From CAYRIY01 sp964424335 (lineage in GTDB: Bacteria > Bacillota > Limnochordia > DTU080 > RSA5): a stretch of DNA of 64,000 bases. Both the position numbers and the translations under genes were made by a program. Numbering within the stretch: the first letter of the stretch is position 1; the number at the start of each line of letters is the position of its first letter. The DNA lies in contig CAYRIY010000002.1 of NCBI GenBank assembly GCA_964424335.1, forward strand, positions 1-64,000. The letters run 5' to 3'. Below, in pieces: positions 1 through 8,031 of this stretch. The notes beneath the pieces were generated by a model. That model did not search any database. It saw only the letters and a program-made list of their open reading frames with translations, and was not told the origin of the DNA.

Positions 1-86
1 AAGGCAACTGATCTCGGCTTGCTTAAAAATGCAGGGCCCGGGACGCCTTTTTGCGTGTCAATTCATCTGAGGCAGGGGTGGGAAAC
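1..86 (+). other. Upstream edge of the nuo operon, no complete gene
   Basis: These bases precede nuoD. They could hold the last codons of nuoC, but no frame gives a recognisable NuoC C-terminus, so I do not call it. The purine-rich stretch at 69-83 serves as the ribosome binding site of nuoD. Confidence 0.4.
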
Positions 87-1325
87 ATGGCCAAGATAGA
101 CCCTGCGGACCTACCGCTCGAACACATAGATCCCCGCGGATACAAAGTGGAGCGAACCGACGACGATCACATGATCATCAGTGTCGGTCCACACCACCCG
201 AGTACCCACGGCGTGCTCCGCCTCATCCTCGAGCTTGACGGTGAGACGGTCGTCGACTGTGTTCCCGAGGTCGGGTTCCTCCATACCGGAATCGAAAAGA
301 GCGCGGAGAACCTCACGTGGGAGCAGGCCATTACGGTCATCGACCGCATGGACTACCTCTCGCCGATGTCGAACAACCTCGCCTATGTGCTGGGCGTCGA
401 GAAGTTGCTTGGGGTAGAGGCTCCTCCCAGAGCGACGTATGCTCGGGTTCTCCTTGCCGAGCTCCAACGCATCGCGAGCCATTTGGCGTGGCTCGGCACG
501 ACCGGCCTCGACATGGGCGCGCAGAGCATCTTCTTTTACGCGTTCGACATGCGTGAAGGGATTCTCGACATTTTCGAAGAGACGACCGGCGCTCGCATGA
601 ACCCAAGTTACATTCGCGTGGGCGGCCTCGCAAAAGATCTGCCCGATCACTTTGGTGACATCGTGGCGGCGTACCTCGAAAAGTTCCCCAAGCGCCTGGC
701 CGACCTGCAGGCAATCTTGAACGACAACCCGATCTTCCTCGACCGGGTAAAGGGCGTCGGACGCATCAGCGCCGAGAAGGCGATCGCCTATGGCCTTACC
801 GGCCCCAACTTGAGAGCGAGCGGCGTAAATTACGACGTGCGGCGGGCATTCCCGTACCTTATCTATCCTGAGCTCGACTTCGAAGTGCCGGTCGGCACGA
901 ACGGAGACGTGTGGGATCGGTACTGGGTGCGGGTGCGGGAGCTCGAGGAGTCGCACAAGATTTGTCGTCAGGTCCTCGACCGCTTGCCCCAGGGCGCTTG
1001 GAAGATCGACGATCGCAAGATCGTACTGCCGCCCAAAGAGCAAGTGCGTCAGAAGATGGAAGAGCTCATCCATCACTTCAAGCTCGTCTCTTACGGTTTT
1101 GACGTGCCTGAGGGCGAAGTGTACATCTCCTTGGAGAGCCCAAGGGGCGAGATCGGCTACTACATCGTCTCCAACGGCAAGAACAAGCCGTGGCGCGTGA
1201 GGACGAGGCCGCCTTCGTTCTACAACACCTTTGCAATTCCGGAGATGATCCGGGGAGAGCTGGTGGCGGACATGGTTGCGGTCGTCGCCACCGTCGACCC
1301 CGTCTTTGGGGAGGTTGACCGATGA
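87..1325 (+). CDS. nuoD: NADH-quinone oxidoreductase subunit D (49 kDa)
   Basis: This 412-residue protein is the 49-kDa-type subunit of the complex I peripheral arm, which with NuoB forms the quinone-reduction site. Family hallmarks are visible: VGPHHPSTHGVLR near the N-terminus (the quinone-site histidines), PEVGFLHTGIEKSAE, RMDYLSPMSNN, and the C-terminal ESPRGEIGYYIVSNG and RPPSFYN. The open frame reaches back to a TTG at 51, but the ATG at 87 follows GAGGCAGGGGTGGG and gives the usual length, so I start there. The stop overlaps the nuoE start (ATGA at 1322), implying translational coupling. nuoA, nuoB and nuoC would lie upstream, outside the window. Confidence 0.96.
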   Translation: MAKIDPADLPLEHIDPRGYKVERTDDDHMIISVGPHHPSTHGVLRLILELDGETVVDCVPEVGFLHTGIEKSAENLTWEQAITVIDRMDYLSPMSNNLAYVLGVEKLLGVEAPPRATYARVLLAELQRIASHLAWLGTTGLDMGAQSIFFYAFDMREGILDIFEETTGARMNPSYIRVGGLAKDLPDHFGDIVAAYLEKFPKRLADLQAILNDNPIFLDRVKGVGRISAEKAIAYGLTGPNLRASGVNYDVRRAFPYLIYPELDFEVPVGTNGDVWDRYWVRVRELEESHKICRQVLDRLPQGAWKIDDRKIVLPPKEQVRQKMEELIHHFKLVSYGFDVPEGEVYISLESPRGEIGYYIVSNGKNKPWRVRTRPPSFYNTFAIPEMIRGELVADMVAVVATVDPVFGEVDR

Positions 1326-1861
1326 GTAAGCCGGATTGGGTGACGACACGGGCCGACGAGATCGAAGAGATCTTCGCCCGCTACCCTCAAGCCAAGTCGG
1401 CGATCATGCCGCTCCTCCACCTCGCACAAGAGGTGAGGGGGCACGTGGCGGACGAGGATATCGAGGCGATTGCCGACATGCTGGGCACCACGCCCTCCTA
1501 TGTCGAGTCCGTTTGCTCGTTCTACTCACTGTACCATCGCAGTCCGATGGGCAAGTACGTGATCACCGTCTGTGGAAACATCACGTGCGGGCTATCGGGC
1601 GCCGATGACCTCACGCGCTACCTGGAGAGCAAGCTCGGCATCAAGGCCGGAGAGACCACGCCCGACGGCCTGATCACGCTGCTCGTCACGGGCGAGTGCG
1701 TCGCAGCTTGCGACGGGGCTCCGGCGATCCAGGTAAACTTGGAATACTGCGGCAACGTGAACCACGAGCGTGCCGATGCAATCATCGATGCCATTCGGAA
1801 GGGCGAAGATCCCCGGGCGATCTCGGATCGCTTTGGAATCCCGCCCAAGAAAGCCGGTTGA
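1322..1861 (+). CDS. nuoE: NADH-quinone oxidoreductase subunit E (24 kDa)
   Basis: This 179-residue thioredoxin-fold subunit of the NADH-dehydrogenase module carries the [2Fe-2S] cluster N1a. The four ligands are visible as VCGNITC (C-x4-C) and ECVAAC (C-x3-C). The N-terminal helical domain contains the family stretch SAIMPLLHLAQE and a YVESVCSFYSLY motif. It starts by a 4-nt ATGA overlap with nuoD and is followed 14 nt later by nuoF, its binding partner in the flavin module. Confidence 0.96.
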   Translation: MSKPDWVTTRADEIEEIFARYPQAKSAIMPLLHLAQEVRGHVADEDIEAIADMLGTTPSYVESVCSFYSLYHRSPMGKYVITVCGNITCGLSGADDLTRYLESKLGIKAGETTPDGLITLLVTGECVAACDGAPAIQVNLEYCGNVNHERADAIIDAIRKGEDPRAISDRFGIPPKKAG

Positions 1862-1875
1862 CAGGAGGATTACCT

Positions 1876-3162
1876 GTGGGATTTGAACCGGTACTGACCA
1901 AAGGAATCGGCGAGCTCGATCTCGCCGATATTGAAGTCTACGAGTCGCAAGGCGGATACCAGGCGCTGCGAAAGGCACTGAGCGGCATGTCGCCCTCCGA
2001 GGTGCTCGAAGAGGTTAAAGCGTCGGGCCTACGAGGGCGGGGCGGAGCAGGCTTTCCCGCCGGTGTGAAGTGGGGATTTCTGCCGAACGACGGCAGACCT
2101 CGCTACTTGTGCTGTAACGCGGACGAGAGCGAGCCGGGAACCTTCAACAACAAGATGCTGCTCGAGTACAATCCGCATCTGTTGATCGAAGGCATTCTGC
2201 TGGCGGCTTACGCCACCAACTGCGCGCACTCCTTCGTTTACATCCGAGGCGAGTTTAAGCGCGGCTACGACGTGCTCACCAAGGCGCTTGCACAGGCCAA
2301 GGCCAAAGGTTATGTCGGAGAGAAGATCCTCGGCTCCGATTATTCGCAGGCGATCACGGTACACCGGGGCGCCGGCGCGTACATTTGCGGCGAGGAGACG
2401 GGCCTGCTCAGCTCGCTCGAGGGCGGGCGGGGCGAGCCTCGGCTGAAACCTCCGTTCCCGGCGGTGTCGGGCCTTTACGGGATGCCGACCATCATCAACA
2501 ACGTCGAGACGCTCTGCAACGTTCGATTCATCATCGAGCGGGGCGCCGACTGGTTTAAGTCGATCGGCACCGAAAAGAGCCCTGGACCCAAGATTTTCTC
2601 CGTGAGCGGCAAGGTCAAACGCCCCGGCAACTACGAGTTGCCCCTAGGCGTCACGTTGCGCGAACTTCTCGAAGAGCATGCCGGCGGCATGTTGCCGGGC
2701 AGTACGCTCAAGGCGGTGCAACCGGGCGGCGCCTCGTCGCCGGTGTTGCTCCCCGACAAGCTCGACCTTCCGCTTGACTTCGACTCCGTGCCAGCAGCCG
2801 GGTCGATTTTGGGCACGGCGGGCGTCATCGTCTTTGACCAGTCCGTCTGTATGGTGCGAACGGCCCTTTACTATGCCGACTTCTTCTCTCACGAGTCGTG
2901 CGGACAGTGCACTCCGTGTCGTGAGGGCACGGCATGGACCGCACGCGTACTCCGGAGGATCGAGCGCGGCGAGGGCACGATGCAGGATTTGGAAACGCTT
3001 CGATCACTCAAAGGGACCATGAGCGGTACGACGATCTGTCTGCTTTCGGACTTCTCCATCACGTACCTGCAGTCGGTCTTGACCCACTTCGCTCATGAGT
3101 TCGAAGCCCACGTCGCAGGTAAGGCTTGCGGCCTTGTTGCCCGGGAGGTGCGTTCGGCGTGA
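1876..3162 (+). CDS. nuoF: NADH-quinone oxidoreductase subunit F (51 kDa, FMN/NADH binding)
   Basis: This 428-residue subunit oxidises NADH using FMN and passes electrons to a [4Fe-4S] cluster (N3). Visible motifs are the glycine-rich nucleotide site GLRGRGGAGFPAG, the FMN-region CNADESEPGT and ICGEETGLLSSLEGGRGEPR, and the cluster motif SCGQCTPCREG with a further cysteine in TTICLLSDF. The open frame extends upstream into nuoE, but a GTG at 1876 follows AGGAGG (1863-1868) at normal spacing and gives the standard length. Its stop overlaps the GTG start of nuoG. Confidence 0.96.
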   Translation: MGFEPVLTKGIGELDLADIEVYESQGGYQALRKALSGMSPSEVLEEVKASGLRGRGGAGFPAGVKWGFLPNDGRPRYLCCNADESEPGTFNNKMLLEYNPHLLIEGILLAAYATNCAHSFVYIRGEFKRGYDVLTKALAQAKAKGYVGEKILGSDYSQAITVHRGAGAYICGEETGLLSSLEGGRGEPRLKPPFPAVSGLYGMPTIINNVETLCNVRFIIERGADWFKSIGTEKSPGPKIFSVSGKVKRPGNYELPLGVTLRELLEEHAGGMLPGSTLKAVQPGGASSPVLLPDKLDLPLDFDSVPAAGSILGTAGVIVFDQSVCMVRTALYYADFFSHESCGQCTPCREGTAWTARVLRRIERGEGTMQDLETLRSLKGTMSGTTICLLSDFSITYLQSVLTHFAHEFEAHVAGKACGLVAREVRSA

Positions 3163-5549
3163 GTCAAGAGATGGTGACGATCACCGTAGACGGAAAAGAG
3201 GTGCAAGTTCCGAAGGGGATGCTCCTCGTCGAGGCGGCGAAGTACGCCGGCGTCGAGATTCCGGTCTTTTGCTACCATCCCAAGCTGGACCCGGCGGGCG
3301 TATGCCGCATGTGCTTGGTCGAAGTTGAAGGGCAACGCAAACCCGTAACGGCCTGTACCTTTCCGGTATCCGACGGCACGGTGGTAAACACCCAGTCGGA
3401 CACGGTGACGAGTTTGCAGAAAGGCGTCATCGAGTTTCTGTTGCTCAACCACCCGCTGGACTGCCCGGTCTGCGACAAGGGCGGCGAGTGTCCGCTTCAG
3501 GACAACACCTTTAGGCACGGGGCAGCGACGAGCCGCTCGCTCGACCCGAAAGTGCGCAAACCAAAAGCCGTCGACCTCGGCAATTTCATCGTTCTGGACC
3601 AGGAGCGCTGCATTCTGTGTCGGCGGTGCACCCGGTTTGATAACGAGATCACGCAAGAGCAGCACTTGGTCATCGCGGAGCGGGCGCACGAAAACGTGGT
3701 GACGACTGCCGACGGCGATCCGTTCAACTCGTACTTTTCCGGCAATGTGATCGAGTTGTGCCCGGTCGGCGCTTTGACGTCCGATCTTTATCGCTTCAAG
3801 GCGCGCCCGTGGGATTTGGCCCGCGGGTCGTCGGTGTGCACCGGATGCTCCGTCGGCTGCAGCACCAAACTCGACTTCCGATTTGGCAAGCTGCTGCGGG
3901 TGCTGGGCGGCGACAATCCGGATACGGACGGTGGCTGGCTGTGCGACCGCGGGCGCTTCAACTACGGATTTGTCGGTGACGAAGCGAATAGGGTGGTTCA
4001 GCCGCTCATTCGCAAAAACGGTGAGCTAACGCCGACGACATGGGAGGAGGCCCTCTCGGAAATCGCTCTGCGCATTCGCAGCGCAAAGCGGGATCATGGC
4101 GGCGAGTCCATCGGCGCAATCGGCGGAGCTCGCCTCACCAACGAAGAGGCGTACTTGTTCCAAAAGCTTGCCCGGATCGGATTTGGCACGCCCAACGTCG
4201 ACTGGCGCACGGGTGAACAGTACGTAGCCTCCAACGCTGAATTTGCCGGCCGGATCACCGACATCAGCCGGGCCACGGGGATCTTGCTCGTCGACATCCT
4301 TCTCGCCGAGAGGGCGCCCGTCGCAGACCTGCGCGTGCGCAAGGTCAGCGAAAAGGGCCGGGCAAAGATTGCCGCTGTCGGCCCTGCGATGCCGAGGTAC
4401 CGGGCCGGTCTGACCGAGTTTAAAGCGCTGCCTGACGAGATCTCGTCCGTGCTCGATGGCGACGCCGTGTTTGAAGCGCTCAAGGGCACGGAGCGCTTGG
4501 TTGCGATTTGGAGTGGCCGAGACCCGCAAGTTGGGGCGTCGCTCGTCCAGTTGCTCGGCCGTTTCAAGCAAGCGGGCAGCGAAGTTCACCTCCTGATCCC
4601 GGGCGAGCAAAACAACGCTTGGGCCGCGGACGCGCTCGGAGTTCGTCCCGATCGACTTCCCGGATACAAGGCGCTCGATGAGGAAGGGCGGAAGGCCGTC
4701 GAGGAAGTGTGGCGAGCAGAGCTTCCTCAAGGCGCCGGGCTCGATACGGGTCGGATGTTGGAGGAGGCGGCCGCCGGTAACCTGCAGGCGCTTTACCTCG
4801 CAAGCGCGAACTTGATGGGGACCTATCCGGATCGGGCGCTCGTCGCCAAGGCGCTCGAGGCCGTGCCGTTCCTCGTGGTGCAAGATCTGTTCCTCACAGA
4901 GACGGCCAAGTATGCGGACGTCGTGCTTCCCGCGGCAGGTTTCCCTGCGAAGACGGGACGGTACACGTCGTTCGACGGCACGGTGCAAGCCGTCAAGCAA
5001 GTGATGGAGCCGGAGTTTGAGACCCATGTCGACGGGGAGATCTTCTCCGGCGTGGCGCAGGCGCTCGGCCTCAAACTCTTCGAGTCGGCCCAGGAGCTCG
5101 AGTGGGAAATTCAGCGCCTCACCGGTTGGACGGATGGAGCTCTGCTTCCGGCAGCGCCCGGAGCGTTGACTGTGGCCGGTCGTTCACACGTTGGCGATAT
5201 GGCAGCCTCTCGAGCTTCCGAGCGTGGGTTGACCTTGATCGCTGTCGAACGGTTGTTTGCCGGTGGAGGCACTGCACGCTTCGATGCGGGCGTGTCTTTG
5301 GCTCGGCCGAAGGCGGAAGCGCTCGTCCATCCCGCCGATGCGGCAAGCCTCGGCGTCGAGGACGGGGACGCGCTCACGCTCGAAAACGAACGGGCCGCCC
5401 AGACGTTTACCGTCCGGCTCAGTGAGTCCGTCATCCCTGGAACCGTGCAAGCGGCGAAGGGCCTCGTCGAAGCGCCGGTCAATGCGTTCGGCCTAGCCGG
5501 CAAGACCCAGGTGGCCGCACTCAAGCCCGTTGCCGAGGAGGTCGGCTAA
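3159..5549 (+). CDS. nuoG: NADH-quinone oxidoreductase subunit G (75 kDa, iron-sulfur)
   Basis: This 796-residue subunit carries the main iron-sulfur wire of the peripheral arm. The N-terminal ferredoxin domain has [2Fe-2S] ligands in FCYHPKLDPAGVCRMCLVE and TACTFP. The His-Cys motif NHPLDCPVCDKGGEC matches N5, and CILCRRC with CPVGAL matches N6b. An additional CTGCSVGC plus WLC set matches the optional N7 cluster found in only some bacteria. A molybdopterin-oxidoreductase-like domain follows. The GTG at 3159 overlaps the nuoF stop and sits 8 nt after GGGAGGTG; ATG at 3171 is a weaker alternative. Confidence 0.95.
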   Translation: MSQEMVTITVDGKEVQVPKGMLLVEAAKYAGVEIPVFCYHPKLDPAGVCRMCLVEVEGQRKPVTACTFPVSDGTVVNTQSDTVTSLQKGVIEFLLLNHPLDCPVCDKGGECPLQDNTFRHGAATSRSLDPKVRKPKAVDLGNFIVLDQERCILCRRCTRFDNEITQEQHLVIAERAHENVVTTADGDPFNSYFSGNVIELCPVGALTSDLYRFKARPWDLARGSSVCTGCSVGCSTKLDFRFGKLLRVLGGDNPDTDGGWLCDRGRFNYGFVGDEANRVVQPLIRKNGELTPTTWEEALSEIALRIRSAKRDHGGESIGAIGGARLTNEEAYLFQKLARIGFGTPNVDWRTGEQYVASNAEFAGRITDISRATGILLVDILLAERAPVADLRVRKVSEKGRAKIAAVGPAMPRYRAGLTEFKALPDEISSVLDGDAVFEALKGTERLVAIWSGRDPQVGASLVQLLGRFKQAGSEVHLLIPGEQNNAWAADALGVRPDRLPGYKALDEEGRKAVEEVWRAELPQGAGLDTGRMLEEAAAGNLQALYLASANLMGTYPDRALVAKALEAVPFLVVQDLFLTETAKYADVVLPAAGFPAKTGRYTSFDGTVQAVKQVMEPEFETHVDGEIFSGVAQALGLKLFESAQELEWEIQRLTGWTDGALLPAAPGALTVAGRSHVGDMAASRASERGLTLIAVERLFAGGGTARFDAGVSLARPKAEALVHPADAASLGVEDGDALTLENERAAQTFTVRLSESVIPGTVQAAKGLVEAPVNAFGLAGKTQVAALKPVAEEVG

Positions 5550-5550
5550 G

Positions 5551-6531
5551 GTGGAGTCATTCTTGATCGTCGCCGTAAAGTCGGTGTTGGTCGTCGTCAT
5601 TCTCCTCACCGTCTTTGCGCATGTCATGCTGTTTGAGCGAAAGTTCCTCGGCTACTTTCAGCTCCGACTCGGACCGAACAGGACGGGGATCTGGGGGCTT
5701 GGCCAGCCTATTGCGGACGCGGTAAAGCTCTTCGTCAAGGAGGACATCATCCCCGAGGACGCCGACCGCCCGATGTATCACTTGGCGCCGGTTGTGAGCC
5801 TGTTTGTCGCACTGGCGGCTTTTGCCGTCATTCCGGTTGGACCGCCAATCGAGCTCTTTGGCCAGACGATCCAGCTTTCGATCTTCAATCCGAACGCAGG
5901 AGTGCTGGTCCTCCTAGCGACGACGTCGCTCGGCGTCTACGGACTCACCCTCGGAGGCTGGGCGTCGCAAAGCAAGTACTCCCTTTTGGGAGCGCTTCGT
6001 TCGACGGCTCAAATGATCAGCTATGAGCTGTCGCTCGGCATGAGCTTGGTCGGTGTCATCATCTTGGCCGGCTCCCTCAATCTCTACGACATCGTGGCGG
6101 CTCAAGAGCGGCTTTGGTTTGCGCTCCTCAACCCGATCGGATTTGTGGTCTTCTTTATCAGCGCCATTGCCGAACTGAACCGCGTTCCGTTCGACTTGCC
6201 CGAAGCTGAAACCGAGCTCGTATCGGGGTACCACACCGAGTACAGCGGAATTCGGATGGCCATGTTCATCATGGCCGAGTACGTCAACATGCTGACGATG
6301 TGCTCGCTGGTCACCCTGCTTTACTTGGGCGGATGGCATGGACTCGGCTTTTTGCCGCCGATCGTCTGGTTTGCGCTGAAAGTCGCATTCTTGATCTTCG
6401 TCTTCATTTGGATGAGGGCGACGCTCCCGCGGCTTCGCTACGACCGCTTGATGAGCTTTGGTTGGAAGGTCATGTTGCCGCTAGCAGTGCTCAATCTGGT
6501 CGCAACGGCGGTAATCGTAGCGCTCTTTTAG
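5551..6531 (+). CDS. nuoH: NADH-quinone oxidoreductase subunit H (membrane)
   Basis: This 326-residue membrane subunit, with about eight hydrophobic helices, forms the proximal membrane part of complex I and much of the quinone channel. Diagnostic conserved stretches are FERKFLGYFQLRLGPNR, NRVPFDLPEAETELVSGYHT and EYSGIRMAMFIMAEY, including the acidic residues of the E-channel. The GTG at 5551 lies directly after the nuoG stop, with GAGGAGG ahead of it. The subunit looks intact at every position I can compare from memory. Confidence 0.95.
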   Translation: MESFLIVAVKSVLVVVILLTVFAHVMLFERKFLGYFQLRLGPNRTGIWGLGQPIADAVKLFVKEDIIPEDADRPMYHLAPVVSLFVALAAFAVIPVGPPIELFGQTIQLSIFNPNAGVLVLLATTSLGVYGLTLGGWASQSKYSLLGALRSTAQMISYELSLGMSLVGVIILAGSLNLYDIVAAQERLWFALLNPIGFVVFFISAIAELNRVPFDLPEAETELVSGYHTEYSGIRMAMFIMAEYVNMLTMCSLVTLLYLGGWHGLGFLPPIVWFALKVAFLIFVFIWMRATLPRLRYDRLMSFGWKVMLPLAVLNLVATAVIVALF

Positions 6532-6608
6532 ACCTTTGCACGAAAGCGTCGACCGTTGTTGGACGAGATTGTTGGAAGCTTATGCGAATGTGAAGGGGTG
6601 GAGGGCGC

Positions 6609-7097
6609 ATGATTCGAGGGATTGCAAAGGGAATGGGAACCACCCTGCGCAATTTGTTCGGAGAAAAAGTGACCGTTCAATATCCGGACAAGAAAAAACC
6701 GCGCAGCGCTCGATTTCGAGGAAGACACGAGTTGCGTCGTTATGACAATGGCCTGGAAATGTGCATCGGCTGCGAGCTTTGTCAGGTCTCTTGCCCGGCG
6801 GCGGCGATCACCGTCATGGCGGCGGAGAATGATCCCGCAAAGCCAAACTCGCCCGGCGAGCGGTACGCGTACCGCTATGAGATCAACATGCTCCGGTGCA
6901 TTTTCTGCGGCCTTTGCGAAGAGGCATGCCCCACGGATGCCCTTCATCTCACGCAAGAATTCGAGTTGGCCGACTTTACGAGGGAGTCGCTCCTATACGG
7001 CCGCGACCGGCTAATCAGCACCACGAATAGCGATTTTCAGGTGCCGAAGAACGTCTATCCCGAGTACAAGGGCCATAGGGCGGTGGATTCGCTGTGA
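6609..7097 (+). CDS. nuoI: NADH-quinone oxidoreductase subunit I (two [4Fe-4S])
   Basis: This 162-residue ferredoxin-like subunit carries clusters N6a and N6b-type centres linking NuoG to NuoB. Two complete motifs are visible: CIGCELCQVSCP and CIFCGLCEEACP. The N-terminal helix (IRGIAKGMGTTLRNLFG) is the usual membrane-surface anchor. A GGAGGG-rich stretch precedes the ATG. The stop overlaps the GTG start of nuoJ. It is separated from nuoH by 77 bases with no visible gene. Confidence 0.95.
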   Translation: MIRGIAKGMGTTLRNLFGEKVTVQYPDKKKPRSARFRGRHELRRYDNGLEMCIGCELCQVSCPAAAITVMAAENDPAKPNSPGERYAYRYEINMLRCIFCGLCEEACPTDALHLTQEFELADFTRESLLYGRDRLISTTNSDFQVPKNVYPEYKGHRAVDSL

Positions 7098-7597
7098 CCG
7101 CGGTGTTATGGATTGGTGGCATTATCGCCATCCTGGGAGCAATCGGAGTCGTAGCGTTTAGGACACCGGTTCATAGCGTTCTTTCGCTCGTCGTCAATTT
7201 CCTTGGACTCGCCGCGCTCTTCCTATCGCTTAACGCGGAGTTTTTGGCGATCGTTCAAATCATCATTTACGCCGGGGCGATCATGATCTTGTTCCTGTTC
7301 GTCATCGCCCTCCTCACCGTGCGTAAAGATCCGATGGAGCGTCCCAAAGAGCGACTCGAAGGGCAGCGTCAACTTGGGTTTGCGACTGCGGTGGTCGTGG
7401 GCGCGCTGCTTTTCGTCGTCGTGCTCGGTGGCCAGCTCTTCCCGGTTGCCGACGACTTGCCCGAGGATTTTGGCACCGCAGCCTCATTTGGCCGGGAACT
7501 CTTGATCACACACGTGTTTCCGTTCGAGCTCGCCGCATTCGTGCTGATGGCAGCCGTGATCGGTGTCGTCGTGCTCGTCGGACGCAAGCAGTTGTGA
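7094..7597 (+). CDS. nuoJ: NADH-quinone oxidoreductase subunit J (membrane)
   Basis: This 167-residue membrane protein has five hydrophobic segments. The family signature VQIIIYAGAIMILFLFVIAL is present, including the conserved tyrosine of TM3 whose pi-bulge is linked to coupling in complex I. It starts with GTG overlapping the nuoI stop. Length and topology are normal for NuoJ. Confidence 0.94.
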   Translation: MTAVLWIGGIIAILGAIGVVAFRTPVHSVLSLVVNFLGLAALFLSLNAEFLAIVQIIIYAGAIMILFLFVIALLTVRKDPMERPKERLEGQRQLGFATAVVVGALLFVVVLGGQLFPVADDLPEDFGTAASFGRELLITHVFPFELAAFVLMAAVIGVVVLVGRKQL

Positions 7598-7617
7598 TCA
7601 ATTGGGGGATTAAGTAG

Positions 7618-7926
7618 ATGAACGGTGAGCTATTGCAAGGTTATCTGCTCGTGAGCGCCATCATCTTCGCGGTTGGCGGCGCCGGTCTCCTGATTCGCAG
7701 GAGCCCGCTCGTCATCTTGATGTGCATCGAGCTGATGTGGAACGCGGCGAACTTGGCGTTTATCACCTTCGCACGCCAGTGGGGCAATCTGGACGGACAC
7801 GTCGCGGCATTCCTTGTGATCACGGTCGCTGCCGCCGAGATTGCGATCGGTCTTGCGATCATCGTCCTGATCTTTCGCAAGAAGGACGCGGTGGATATCG
7901 ACGACATGCGAAGCTTGAGCGGGTAA
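7618..7926 (+). CDS. nuoK: NADH-quinone oxidoreductase subunit K (membrane)
   Basis: This 102-residue, three-helix membrane subunit is homologous to MrpC. The two conserved membrane glutamates are present in MCIELMWNAANLAF and VAAAEIAIGLAI. The ATG follows GGGGGATTAAGT. The next gene (nuoL) starts 105 nt downstream rather than abutting, and that spacer holds a small hairpin. Confidence 0.95.
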   Translation: MNGELLQGYLLVSAIIFAVGGAGLLIRRSPLVILMCIELMWNAANLAFITFARQWGNLDGHVAAFLVITVAAAEIAIGLAIIVLIFRKKDAVDIDDMRSLSG

Positions 7927-7957
7927 GCTCTTGCCTCGGCGCACATTGATCGCATAT

Positions 7958-7978
7958 GGCGGCTTGGGTCTTGCCGCC
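7958..7978 (+). terminator. Short hairpin between nuoK and nuoL
   Basis: GGCGGC at 7958-7963 pairs with GCCGCC at 7973-7978 across a 9-nt loop, followed by TCTTTG. The stem is only 6 bp and the T-tract is weak, so it may be a partial attenuator or an mRNA-stability element lowering nuoL-nuoN output relative to the upstream genes. It is the only sizeable spacer in the first half of the operon apart from 6532-6608. Confidence 0.25.
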
Positions 7979-8031
7979 TCTTTGATTGGAACGGACGCAA
8001 ATTTGGATGAAGTTGAAGGGGCCTGAGGAGC

